Made by a program: the position numbers and the translations under genes
Notes under the pieces: model-generated
The model's database searches: none
The model's input: only the letters and a program-made list of their open reading frames with translations
Told to the model about the DNA's origin: nothing
From: Gemmataceae bacterium
GTDB lineage: Bacteria > Planctomycetota > Planctomycetia > Gemmatales > Gemmataceae
Reading direction: 5' to 3'
Length of the DNA: 57,808 nucleotides
Assembly (NCBI GenBank): GCA_022616435.1
Contig: JAKEET010000190.1
Span: 1-57,808 of the forward strand
Shown here: piece after piece, positions 15,926 to 23,992 of the stretch
Layout: each line of letters opens with the position of its first letter
How positions within the stretch are numbered: the stretch's first letter is position 1

Positions 15926-17221
15926 TCACGATTGCTGGCCCACGAAAGGCGGCAACTGGCGCGCGATCGGCCTCCGCTGGAACCGGGTAAACACCGGCAA
16001 GCCGTCGTGGCCGATGCGGATCGCGACCTCGCCCTGAATCAGCGGCCCGGCGTACGCGCGCATCGCCTCGCTGATGCCGGCGCCGGCGCTGTCCATGAAG
16101 TCCCGCGGCAACGCCCGGACCCCGTTGGCGACCTCCGCCAGGTCGATCAGGCCGGGCGTGCTGCGATAGGGTTGCTGGCTGACGCGGTTCAAGTTAACCA
16201 TCTTGCCGGTGACGCCCGCCAGCGCCTGCCGCACCGCCGCTTGGCCGCACTCGTACGCTTCGTCGCTGTCGGTCTTCGAGGCGAAATGCACGGCGTTGCG
16301 CTGGCACGTATCCAGCTTATTGTAACGCGCCTTCAACCCCGTTTCGCGCTTCACGATGCCCGCCAGGTACGCCGCCACGCCGCCGAGCTGCTGGTGGCCG
16401 AACATGTCTTTCTCGACCGCCGGCCGGTCCGGCCGCGCCAGGTCGGAGATGTAAACACCCGCGGCGTTCTTGATGCCCTCGCTCACCACGACGAAGCAGC
16501 GGCCCAGGCGCCGGTGCACCTCCATCACGTCGCTGATGAAACGCTTTTCATCGAAGGCGATTTCCGGGACGTAGATCAGGTTCGGGGCTTCGTCGAGATG
16601 CCGCTTGGCCAGGCCGGTGGCCGCCGCGATCCAGCCGGTGTTGCGGCCCATGGCCTCGGTGATGCTGACGGGGTCGAAGGTGTACATCGCCTCGGTGTCG
16701 CGGCCGGCTTCCATCACACAGGTGGCCAGGAACTTGGCGACGCTGCCGTAGCCCGGGCAGTGGTCGGTCCCCTTCAGGTCGTTGTCGATCGTCTTGGCGA
16801 TGCCGACGACGCGCAGCTCATAGCCCCGCTTGGCGGCGAGACGATTGACCTTGTCGGCGGTGTCCATCGAATCGTTGCCGCCGATGTAGAAGAAGTAACG
16901 GATGTTGTGGGCCGCGAAGACCGCGAGCAGGCGGTCGTACTTCTCATGATCCTTGTCGGGGTCGCCGAGCTTGTACCGGCACGAGCCGATCGCCGATGAG
17001 GGCGTGGCGTGCAGCAGGGTGATGGCGTCGGGCGACTCGGCCCCCAGGTCGAACAGGTCTTCCTGGACGATGCCGAGGATGCCGTTGTTGGCGCCAAGAA
17101 GGCCGGTGATCGCGTCGCGCTGGCGCAGCGCCTCCTCGATGACGCCGCAGGCGCTGGAATTGATGACAGCTGTCGGCCCGCCGGACTGGGCGACCACCGC
17201 GTTGCCGCGCAGAGTGCTCAT
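15926..17221 (-). CDS. pfp: Pyrophosphate-dependent 6-phosphofructokinase
   Basis: This 431-residue enzyme phosphorylates fructose 6-phosphate to fructose 1,6-bisphosphate in glycolysis, reversibly, with PPi as donor. Two diagnostic sites support PPi over ATP: GGND at 114-117, with Asp where ATP enzymes have Gly, and KTIDND at 143-148, with Lys where ATP enzymes have Gly. Other landmarks are SGGPTAVIN near the N-terminus, PGYGS, MGRNTGWIAAATGLA and YRSTPGLIDL. It is the first gene of an apparent operon with the GH10-like protein and the methyltransferase. The donor assignment rests on known family residues and has not been measured here. Confidence 0.92.
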   Translation of the reverse strand: MSTLRGNAVVAQSGGPTAVINSSACGVIEEALRQRDAITGLLGANNGILGIVQEDLFDLGAESPDAITLLHATPSSAIGSCRYKLGDPDKDHEKYDRLLAVFAAHNIRYFFYIGGNDSMDTADKVNRLAAKRGYELRVVGIAKTIDNDLKGTDHCPGYGSVAKFLATCVMEAGRDTEAMYTFDPVSITEAMGRNTGWIAAATGLAKRHLDEAPNLIYVPEIAFDEKRFISDVMEVHRRLGRCFVVVSEGIKNAAGVYISDLARPDRPAVEKDMFGHQQLGGVAAYLAGIVKRETGLKARYNKLDTCQRNAVHFASKTDSDEAYECGQAAVRQALAGVTGKMVNLNRVSQQPYRSTPGLIDLAEVANGVRALPRDFMDSAGAGISEAMRAYAGPLIQGEVAIRIGHDGLPVFTRFQRRPIARQLPPFVGQQS

Positions 17222-17286
17222 GGTTGCTCATTTAACCACAGGCGGTGAACTTGTCCCATACAAAATAGGAAAAATCGCCGCCGTGT

Positions 17287-17313
17287 TCAGCGGTCAGCGG
17301 TCAGCGGTCAGCG
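17287..17313 (+). repeat. Short tandem repeat (TCAGCGG x3.9)
   Basis: Three full and one nearly full copies of the seven-base unit TCAGCGG lie just upstream of the promoter of the cytochrome/DUF1549 operon. Similar GGTCAG-rich runs occur at 40326-40361 and 44381-44417. Confidence 0.7.
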
Positions 17314-17331
17314 TTGCACGTTCTGTTTCCT

Positions 17332-17360
17332 TTGACCTTTCCGGCGCTTGCGGATACGAT
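17332..17360 (+). promoter_or_regulatory. Sigma70-type promoter for the 17422-22858 operon
   Basis: TTGACC (17332-17337), a 17-base spacer and TACGAT (17355-17360) form a good sigma70-like promoter. The expected start would be near 17367, leaving a 55-base leader before the ATG at 17422. Confidence 0.55.
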
Positions 17361-17421
17361 CAACATCATCCTACCGTCGTCGTCCCCCGCTGCCTCCGTG
17401 TCTCCATTCAGGAACCTGTTC

Positions 17422-19941
17422 ATGCGCCGCCTCGGCTTGTGGTTGGGGTGTTGGTTGTCAGGGCTGCCGGTTGTCGCCGCCGAGCCGGCCAACATCGATC
17501 CACGCAAACTGCCCGCGGCGACGCCGGGGACCATCGACTTTGCCCGCGACATCGAGCCTATCTTCGCGAAGAACTGTTACTCCTGTCATGGCCCGGAAAA
17601 GCAACGCGGCGGCGTGCGCCTGGACGACGCCGCCGCGGCGCTGAAGGGCGGAAATTCCGGGACCATCATCGTTCCCGGCAAAGCCGCGGCAAGCCGGTTG
17701 CTGATCGTCGTCGCCGGGTTGGATCGCGACCTTGTGATGCCGCCCAAGGAGAAGATGCCGTTGACCGCCGCCGAGGTCGGCCGGCTGCGCGCCTGGATCG
17801 AGCAAGGCGCCAAATGGCCGCGACAAGCCGGTGGGACCACGTCGGCCGCGAAATCGGCTCACTGGGCGTTTCAACCGATCCGGCGCGTCGAGCCAACCGT
17901 CGTCAAGAGACAAGGATGGATTCGCAACGACATCGACCGCTTCATCCTGGCCCGACTGGAATCGGAGAAGATTGCGCCGTCGGCGGAAGCGGATCGCGTG
18001 ACGCTGATTCGCCGCCTGTCGCTGGACCTGCTCGGCTTGCCGCCGACGCCGGCAGAAGTGGATGTCTTCGTCAGGGATTCGCGGCCGGATGCCTATGGGC
18101 GGCTGGTCGAGCGCTTGCTGTCGGCGCCGCACTACGGTGAGCGCTGGGCCCGGCACTGGCTCGACCTGGCCCGCTACGCCGACAGCGACGGCTACGAACA
18201 AGATCGGCCGCGGCCCTATCACTGGCGCTATCGCGACTGGGTCATCCAGGCGATCAACCGCGATCTGCCGTTCGATCAGTTCACGATCGAGCAGCTCGCC
18301 GGCGACCTGCTGCCGAACGCCACGCTGGCGCAGAAGACGGCGACCGGCTTTCATCGCAACACGCTGACCAACCGCGAAGGCGGCACCGACAAGGAGCAGT
18401 TCCGCGTCGAGGCGTGCGTCGATCGCGTCAACACCACGGCGAAAGTGTGGCTGGGCCTGACGCTCGGCTGCGCCCAGTGTCACGACCACAAGTACGATCC
18501 GTTCAGCCAGCGCGAATACTACCAGTTCTTCGCGTTTTTCAACCCAGATAACGAAGTCGATGTTCCCGCGCCGCTGCCCGGCGACGCCGCGGCGCGGGCG
18601 GCTTTCGACAAGAGGAAAGCGGCGCTGGAACGGAAACTGACCGACTATCAGGAAACGCAGCTTGGTCCGACGCTCGCCATGTTCGTGCGCGGCCTGGAGG
18701 CGGAGGATCGCAAGAAGCTGCCGGACAAGATCGCCAAGCTCCTGGGCAAGGGAGACAAGCTGAACGCCAAGGAACGCCAACTAGTCTTCGACTATCTGGG
18801 CAAGGACGACAAGACCTACAAACAGCTTTCGAAAGCGCTTGCCGATCACGTCAAGAAGCCGCCGACGCCGGCGTACGTGCCCACGCTTGCCGCCAACGGC
18901 GGCCGCAAGACGCACGTGCTGATCCGCGGCGACTTCCTGCGGCCCGGCGTGGCCGCGGCGCCCGGCGTGCCGGCCGTGTTGCCGCCGCTCAAGAGTCGGG
19001 GCCAGCCGGGCCGGCTCGATCTGGCGCGGTGGGTGGTGTCAACCGAGAATCCGCTGACGGCGCGCGTCATCACCAACTGGGTCTGGCACCACTATTTCGG
19101 TCGCGGCCTGGTCGCCACGCTGGAAGACTTCGGCGCCCAGGGCGAGAGGCCGTCGCATCCGGAACTGCTCGACCATCTGGCGTCGCAGTTCATGCAGTGC
19201 GGCTGGAGCCTCAAGCGGTTGCATCGCTACATCGTGACTTCGGCGACCTACCGGCAATCGTCGAGGGTGCGCCCGGAGCTGGCGGGCCGCGACCCGATGA
19301 ACATCCTGCTCGCCCGCCAGAACCGCATCCGCTTCGAAGCCGAAATCCTGCGCGACAACGCGCTGGCGGTGAGCGGCCTGCTGGTTGGCAAGGTCGGCGG
19401 GCCGAGCGTCAAGCCGCCGCAGCCGGCGGGCATCTCGGAGCTGACCTACGCGAACGCGGCGAGGTGGGTGGAGAGCAAGGGCGAGGACCGTTATCGCCGC
19501 GGCATGTACACGTGGTTCCAGCGCACCAGCCCGCATCCGCTGCTGACCATGTTCGACGCCCCGGACGCCAACCTGAGCTGCGTGCGCCGCGACCGGACGA
19601 ATACGCCGTTGCAGGCGCTGACCTTGTTGAATGACGCGACGTTCGTCGAATGCGCCCAGGCATTGGCGAAGCGGATCATGACGGACAAGACTGGTTCGGT
19701 TTCCGAACGGCTCGACCACGGCTTCCGGCTGTGCGTCGGCCGGCATCCGTCGGCGGCGGAGCAGGAGCAGCTCCAGACGATGTATGATGAGGTGCTGGCG
19801 CTGGCCCAGGCGAATCCCAAGGAGGCGGCCCGGCTGGCGGGCGCCGCGTCGCCCGCCAACGTGCCGGTGGCGGAAGGCGCCGCCTGGGTGACCGTGGCGC
19901 GCATGCTGATGAACCTGGATGAGTTTGTGACGCGGGAGTGA
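17422..19941 (+). CDS. Planctomycete cytochrome c (PSCyt1)/DUF1549/DUF1553 protein
   Basis: This 839-residue exported protein has a signal peptide (LGLWLGCWLSGLPVVAAEP). A planctomycete cytochrome c domain follows, with one haem-binding CYSCHG and the axial methionine probably in LVMPPKEKMPL. Next is DUF1549 (IDRFILARLESEKI to DRVNTTAKVWLGLTLGCAQC; it contains CAQCHDHKYDPF, a second CxxCH). DUF1553 is C-terminal (ARVITNWVWHHYFGRGL, HPELLDHLA, RLHRYIVTSATYRQSS, NTPLQALTLLNDATFVE). The start at 17422 has AGGAA upstream. These proteins usually pair with DUF1501; here the partner lies four genes on. Their biochemical role is unknown, and periplasmic redox chemistry is inferred from the haem motifs. 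Confidence 0.92.
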   Translation: MRRLGLWLGCWLSGLPVVAAEPANIDPRKLPAATPGTIDFARDIEPIFAKNCYSCHGPEKQRGGVRLDDAAAALKGGNSGTIIVPGKAAASRLLIVVAGLDRDLVMPPKEKMPLTAAEVGRLRAWIEQGAKWPRQAGGTTSAAKSAHWAFQPIRRVEPTVVKRQGWIRNDIDRFILARLESEKIAPSAEADRVTLIRRLSLDLLGLPPTPAEVDVFVRDSRPDAYGRLVERLLSAPHYGERWARHWLDLARYADSDGYEQDRPRPYHWRYRDWVIQAINRDLPFDQFTIEQLAGDLLPNATLAQKTATGFHRNTLTNREGGTDKEQFRVEACVDRVNTTAKVWLGLTLGCAQCHDHKYDPFSQREYYQFFAFFNPDNEVDVPAPLPGDAAARAAFDKRKAALERKLTDYQETQLGPTLAMFVRGLEAEDRKKLPDKIAKLLGKGDKLNAKERQLVFDYLGKDDKTYKQLSKALADHVKKPPTPAYVPTLAANGGRKTHVLIRGDFLRPGVAAAPGVPAVLPPLKSRGQPGRLDLARWVVSTENPLTARVITNWVWHHYFGRGLVATLEDFGAQGERPSHPELLDHLASQFMQCGWSLKRLHRYIVTSATYRQSSRVRPELAGRDPMNILLARQNRIRFEAEILRDNALAVSGLLVGKVGGPSVKPPQPAGISELTYANAARWVESKGEDRYRRGMYTWFQRTSPHPLLTMFDAPDANLSCVRRDRTNTPLQALTLLNDATFVECAQALAKRIMTDKTGSVSERLDHGFRLCVGRHPSAAEQEQLQTMYDEVLALAQANPKEAARLAGAASPANVPVAEGAAWVTVARMLMNLDEFVTRE

Positions 19942-19953
19942 GGTGATGCAGCG

Positions 19954-20631
19954 ATGATTGTCGCCGAACGAAACATGCGAAGCGCGGAGACATCGTCGGG
20001 CGTGGTCCTGGATGACATTTCCTGGGACGACTACCAGACAATCGGCGCCATCTTGCGCGACCGTCCGGCCCTGCGCTTGACCTACGATGGCGGGAGCATG
20101 GAAATCATGACCACGTCGCCGGAGCATGAAAAGTACAAGATGCGCCTGGGACGACTCGTCGAGACGCTTGCCGAGGAATTCGATCTGAAGCTTGAGCCGG
20201 GCGGCAACATGACGTTTCAGCGTGAAGACCTGGTCAAGGGTCTCGAAGCCGACCAATGCTACTGGATTCAGCATGAGGCCGAGGTTCGGGGCAAACTCGT
20301 CTGGGACCCTGTCGCTGACCCGCCGCCCGACCTGGTCATTGAGATCGAGATTTCCCGCAGCGCCATGGGCCGGATGTCGATCTACGCTGCTCTGCGCGTG
20401 CCCGAGGTGTGGTGCTTCGACGGCGAACGGTTGCGGGTTTTCGTCTTGCAGTCGGACGGGGTCTATGCGATTGCCGAACGCAGTCCGGCGTTTCCGAGCG
20501 TCGATATGAAGGAGCTCGCCAGATTCTTGCAGCCGGCGCCGGAGCAGGATTACTTGAGCTTGATCCGGTCATTTCGAGCGTGGGCCCAGGACCACCGGCG
20601 ACACTCGCCGAAGAAGGAGGCGATTCGATGA
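19954..20631 (+). CDS. Uma2-family (DUF820) PD-(D/E)XK nuclease-like protein
   Basis: This 225-residue protein belongs to the Uma2 family, a restriction-endonuclease-like fold abundant in cyanobacteria and planctomycetes and often of unknown role. Conserved positions are visible: TYDGGSMEIMTTSPEHEKYK at the N-terminal substrate edge, and PPDLVIEIEIS, which supplies the PD and ExE residues of the catalytic core. It begins 12 bases after the cytochrome/DUF1549 stop with GAGGTG as ribosome binding site, so it is co-transcribed. Its last codon overlaps the next ATG (ATGA at 20628-20631). DNA cleavage is possible but has rarely been shown for this family. Confidence 0.88.
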   Translation: MIVAERNMRSAETSSGVVLDDISWDDYQTIGAILRDRPALRLTYDGGSMEIMTTSPEHEKYKMRLGRLVETLAEEFDLKLEPGGNMTFQREDLVKGLEADQCYWIQHEAEVRGKLVWDPVADPPPDLVIEIEISRSAMGRMSIYAALRVPEVWCFDGERLRVFVLQSDGVYAIAERSPAFPSVDMKELARFLQPAPEQDYLSLIRSFRAWAQDHRRHSPKKEAIR

Positions 20632-20858
20632 CCGCGCTCTTGCAACGTCGGTCCCGGACCGCGACGCAGAGCATCCATGTGTCGGTCCTGCGGGAAAAAG
20701 GATATCACGACGTCGACCACAGCCCGTCGTTGCCGGAGATTCGAATCCAGGAGATTCCCAGGTTTCTCGACATCGGCATCGCCCGCGGCGAGCTCGCCAT
20801 GATCAAACGGTTTCGCAAGTGGATTCGCAAGTCCAGAAGGTCGAAAGGCAAGAAATAG
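20628..20858 (+). CDS. Small basic protein coupled to Uma2, no recognised family
   Basis: This 76-residue protein starts in an ATGA overlap with the Uma2 stop, with AAGGAGG about nine bases upstream (20614-20620), so translation should be coupled. The middle contains LPEIRIQEIPRFLDIGIARG, and the end is very basic (KRFRKWIRKSRRSKGKK), suggesting nucleic-acid or acidic-partner binding. I recognise no family. The overlap, good ribosome binding site and co-linear context argue for a real gene. It could be a partner of Uma2 (inference). Confidence 0.6.
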   Translation: MTALLQRRSRTATQSIHVSVLREKGYHDVDHSPSLPEIRIQEIPRFLDIGIARGELAMIKRFRKWIRKSRRSKGKK

Positions 20859-20912
20859 AAACTCGGACGAACTCGTGATCGGATGGGAAGAACCGGAACG
20901 AAGGAGGCGCGG

Positions 20913-21368
20913 ATGAAATCCAACTTGAAGCCATCGCGGAAACGGAAGCATGCCATGGGACGATTCTCCGTGGAAGTGCAGCTGGCGAACAACGAAGACT
21001 TGATTTACGCCCAAGGCGGCTCGTTGGAGCCCGACAAAGTGCGCCGAGTCACGGTCACCGGCGTCGTCGATTCGGGAGCGACGCGGCTTGTTCTTCCCAA
21101 GTCGGTTGCTGATGAACTGGGGTTGCGGCCTCGTCGAAAAGTCCGCGTGCGCTACGCCGATGGGCGTCGCCGCTTGCGAAACGAAGTCGGCGGCGTCCAT
21201 CTCACGCTGCAAGGACGGGACGACGTCTTCAGCGCCGTCGTGGAGCCCAAACGTGACACGGCCCTGATCGGCGCAATCGTGTTGGAGGATCTCGACTTCC
21301 TCGTGGATTGCATCGGCCAGAAACTGACGCCGCGCGATCCCGATTTCATCGTCAACGAGATCGAATGA
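20913..21368 (+). CDS. Retropepsin-like (clan AA) aspartic protease
   Basis: This 151-residue protein has the catalytic motif VVDSGATRLVLP (D-S-G-A-T), followed by the second hydrophobic-hydrophobic-Gly element (DTALIGAIVLEDLDFLVD). This is the single-domain, dimer-forming retropepsin layout. I choose the ATG at 20913 because AAGGAGG ends five bases upstream; the first 14 residues are basic (KPSRKRKH). It has no signal peptide or membrane helix, so it is probably cytoplasmic. Its stop overlaps the next start (ATGA at 21365-21368). It is a complete enzyme by motif, with unknown target. Small DxGAT proteases next to Uma2 genes are unusual inside a DUF1549/DUF1501 locus. Confidence 0.8.
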   Translation: MKSNLKPSRKRKHAMGRFSVEVQLANNEDLIYAQGGSLEPDKVRRVTVTGVVDSGATRLVLPKSVADELGLRPRRKVRVRYADGRRRLRNEVGGVHLTLQGRDDVFSAVVEPKRDTALIGAIVLEDLDFLVDCIGQKLTPRDPDFIVNEIE

Positions 21369-22858
21369 GGCCGCGTATGCACTCGGCGATTCAACAAATC
21401 CACCAATCCCGCCGCGACTTCCTCGCCACCATGGCCAACGGCATCGGCGGCCTGGCCGTCGCTTCGCTCCTCAGAGATGACGGCGTCCTCGCCCAGGAAG
21501 CAACGCGCGATCCGGCCAATCCGCTGGCGCCGCGGCGGCCGCACTTCGCGCCCAAGGCGAAGGCGTGCATCTGCATCTACCTCGAAGGAGCGCCCAGCCA
21601 GATCGACCTCTTCGATCCCAAGCCGCGCTTGAACGCGTTGCACGGCCAGCCCTTGCCCGAATCGCTGTGGCGCAACGTGCGCTTTGCCTTCACCCAGCCC
21701 GCCACCGCCCGCATCCTCGGCTGCCCGCGCGTCTTCCACAAGCACGGCCAGTGCGGCATGGATTTGTCCGACCTGTTGCCCAACCTCGCCACGTGCGCCG
21801 ACGACATCTGCTGGATTCGCTCGATGCACACCGAGGCGTTCAACCACCATCCCGGCCAGCTCTTCATGAACACCGGCCTCCCCACCTTCGGCCGCCCGAC
21901 GATGGGAGCGTGGCTCAACTACGGTCTCGGCAGCGAATCGCGCAGTCTGCCCGGTTACGTCGTCCTCACCGCCGGCCGCGGCACCAGCGGCGGCGCCTCG
22001 AACTGGTCGAGCGGTTTCTTGCCGTCGCACTACGCCGGCGTCCTGTTCCGCAACCAGGGCGAGCCGGTGCTCAACCTCAACAATCCCGCCGGCCTATCGG
22101 GCGAAATGCAGCGCCGCACCATCGAAACCATCGGCAACCTCAATCGGCTGCGGCACCAGGAAATCGGCGACCCGGAGATCAACAGCCGCATCGCCGCCTA
22201 CGAGCTGGCCTTTCGCATGCAAGCCGCGGCGCCGGAGTTGATTGACCTCAGCGGCGAGACCCGGCAAACGCTCGACATGTACGGCATCGACCGGCCCGAG
22301 CCGTCCGGCGGCGGCCGCGGCGGCGGCGCCGGCGTTTTTCGCCAGTTCGCGACGAACTGCCTGCTGGCCCGCCGGCTGGTCGAGCGCGGCGTCCGCTTCG
22401 TCAACCTCTATCACGCCTCGTGGGACCACCACAGCAATCTCACGCCCGAGCTGACCTTCAACTGCCAGATGGCCGATCAGCCGGTCGCGGCGCTCTTGAA
22501 GGATCTGAAGCGCCGCGGCCTCTTGGATTCGACGCTGGTGTTGTGGCTGTCGGAGTTCGGCCGCACGCCGCTGGGCGAGAACCGCGGCGGCAACCCGAAC
22601 GCCACCGGCCGCGACCACCATCCGTTCGCGTTCACGATCTGGATGGCGGGCGGCGGCGTCAACGCCGGCCATATCCACGGCGCCTCGGACGAGCTCGGCT
22701 GGGGCATCGCCCGCGACCCGGTCCACATCAACGACTTCCACGCGACGCTGCTGCACCTGTTCGGCCTGGATCATTTGCGATTGACGTACCGCTACCAGGG
22801 GCGCGATTTCCGGCTGACCGATGTGGCGGGGCGGGTGGTGCGGGGGTTGATGGCGTGA
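21365..22858 (+). CDS. DUF1501 protein, Tat-like leader
   Basis: This protein of about 497 residues is the DUF1501 partner expected for the DUF1549/DUF1553 protein at 17422. The leader carries SRRDFLATMANGIGGLAVAS, a twin-arginine signal. Landmarks are CICIYLEGAPSQIDLFDPKP, the MHTEAFNHHPGQLFMNTG segment, VRFVNLYHASWDHHSNL, and LVLWLSEFGRTPLGENRGG. The start is either the ATG at 21365, overlapping the protease stop, or the ATG at 21377; both give the same mature protein. A hairpin at 22884-22904 follows the stop. The fold is sulfatase/phosphatase-like, with unknown substrate. Confidence 0.92.
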   Translation: MRPRMHSAIQQIHQSRRDFLATMANGIGGLAVASLLRDDGVLAQEATRDPANPLAPRRPHFAPKAKACICIYLEGAPSQIDLFDPKPRLNALHGQPLPESLWRNVRFAFTQPATARILGCPRVFHKHGQCGMDLSDLLPNLATCADDICWIRSMHTEAFNHHPGQLFMNTGLPTFGRPTMGAWLNYGLGSESRSLPGYVVLTAGRGTSGGASNWSSGFLPSHYAGVLFRNQGEPVLNLNNPAGLSGEMQRRTIETIGNLNRLRHQEIGDPEINSRIAAYELAFRMQAAAPELIDLSGETRQTLDMYGIDRPEPSGGGRGGGAGVFRQFATNCLLARRLVERGVRFVNLYHASWDHHSNLTPELTFNCQMADQPVAALLKDLKRRGLLDSTLVLWLSEFGRTPLGENRGGNPNATGRDHHPFAFTIWMAGGGVNAGHIHGASDELGWGIARDPVHINDFHATLLHLFGLDHLRLTYRYQGRDFRLTDVAGRVVRGLMA

Positions 22859-22883
22859 TTGGCGACTGATTTCGGGACACCGT

Positions 22884-22904
22884 CCCTGGTTCTGCGAACC
22901 AGGG
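22884..22904 (+). terminator. Compact hairpin after the DUF1501 operon
   Basis: CCCTGGTTC, a TGC loop and GAACCAGGG form a perfect nine-base-pair stem 25 bases after the DUF1501 stop. No T-tract follows, so it may be a weak terminator, an mRNA 3' stabiliser or a repeat unit. Confidence 0.45.
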
Positions 22905-22925
22905 CGAAACAACGAGGGCTTGACC

Positions 22926-23405
22926 ATGACCATGCACGACTTGATTGAATTCCTCGAATTCACCCGCCAGAAAACCCTCGGCACGCTCGACGCCGTCGCC
23001 AAGCTCGACAACCCGGCCAAGGCGCTGGGCTGGCGGCCGGGGCCGGGACGGGCGCATGTCGCCTGGCAGCTCATGCACATCGGCGCCACCGACGACCGCC
23101 ACGTCCACGTCCGCATGACCGGCGGGCAGCCGCAGGAGCCGGAGTACGTCCGCCGCTTCGCTGGCGGCAGCACGCCGGACGACGACATTCCGAGCCTGGA
23201 TGAGATTCGACGTTACCTGACGGCCCAGCGCCAGGAACTGACTGCCCATTTGAAGGCGCTCGATCCCGCGCTGCTCGACAAGAAGCCGAACGAGCAGGCG
23301 CCGTGGACGTATCACGAATGGATCAAGGTGCTCGCCTGGCACGAAGCGCATCACCAGGGGCAGGCGCACATCACATTGAATCTGCAAAAGGCGGCGAGTT
23401 CGTAG
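22926..23405 (+). CDS. DinB-family protein
   Basis: This 159-residue protein fits the DinB/YfiT-like four-helix bundle family, which usually binds a divalent metal through three histidines. Candidates are in VAWQLMHIGATDD and the C-terminal WHEAHHQGQAH, the usual HxxxH arrangement. The start at 22926 follows GAGGG by seven bases; a TTG two codons upstream and an ATG two codons downstream are also possible. Members include metal-dependent thiol transferases and many unknowns; no pathway can be assigned. Confidence 0.85.
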   Translation: MTMHDLIEFLEFTRQKTLGTLDAVAKLDNPAKALGWRPGPGRAHVAWQLMHIGATDDRHVHVRMTGGQPQEPEYVRRFAGGSTPDDDIPSLDEIRRYLTAQRQELTAHLKALDPALLDKKPNEQAPWTYHEWIKVLAWHEAHHQGQAHITLNLQKAASS

Positions 23406-23415
23406 CCGCTGGGCG

Positions 23416-23491
23416 GCCGCTTGCGGCTAAGCGCTCGTCGCGAAAGGCCGGAATCCTGATTGCTTGCAGCGGAAGCTAAGCCGCAAGCGGC
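23416..23491. repeat. Inverted repeat between convergent DinB and ruvX
   Basis: Arms 23416-23432 and 23475-23491 match at 16 of 17 positions (GCCGCTTGCGGCTAAGC and its complement). It lies between the 3' ends of two convergent genes and may act as a bidirectional terminator. A shorter CCGCAAGCGG palindrome occurs near 7475. Confidence 0.65.
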
Positions 23492-23495
23492 GGGT

Positions 23496-23972
23496 TCAAG
23501 CGTCCAACGCTTTGGCGTCGGCGGCCGGCGGGCAGCCCGCCTCGAGGTAACTCTGCAGCAGCATCTGCGCCGCCACCTTGTCGCGGCGCTCCTTGCGGCG
23601 TCGATGGGTCAACCCCGCGTTCCACAGCTCGCTCTCGGCAAACTGTGTCGTGAAGCGCTCGTCGTAAAACACGCACGGCAATTCGGTCCAGGATTGCAAC
23701 TTCGCGCCGAAGGACCGGGCGGCCTGGGCCTGCACTCCCTCGTTGCCGGTCGTGTGAACCGGCAGACCCACGAGCAGCAAGCCGATGTCTTCGTCGGCAA
23801 CGGTCGCGCGAAAGAACTGCGCATCCAGCTCGTCGTTCTTGCGCGAGTAGACGGTCAACGGGGAAGCAAGCCGGCGCTCGGCGTCGCTGACCGCAAGGCC
23901 GATGCGCACCTTGCCGGGATCGATGGCCAAGATGCGCGTTTTCGGCGACACGACAAGATCTCCGATCGGCAC
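23496..23972 (-). CDS. ruvX: Putative pre-16S rRNA nuclease / Holliday junction resolvase RuvX (YqgF)
   Basis: This 158-residue protein is the universal bacterial YqgF/RuvX RNase-H-fold nuclease. Motifs are complete: ILAIDPGKVRIGLAVSD (first catalytic Asp), LLLVGLPVHTTGNEG, VFYDERFTT (catalytic Glu region) and DKVAAQMLLQSYLE with the final Asp. The start is GTG at 23972; a second GTG seven codons later is possible, and neither has a strong ribosome binding site. It ends near an inverted repeat and lies 20 bases after manC on the same strand, so the two may be co-transcribed. Confidence 0.93.
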   Translation of the reverse strand: MPIGDLVVSPKTRILAIDPGKVRIGLAVSDAERRLASPLTVYSRKNDELDAQFFRATVADEDIGLLLVGLPVHTTGNEGVQAQAARSFGAKLQSWTELPCVFYDERFTTQFAESELWNAGLTHRRRKERRDKVAAQMLLQSYLEAGCPPAADAKALDA

Positions 23973-23992
23973 GGACAGGTTGGAAACCTATC

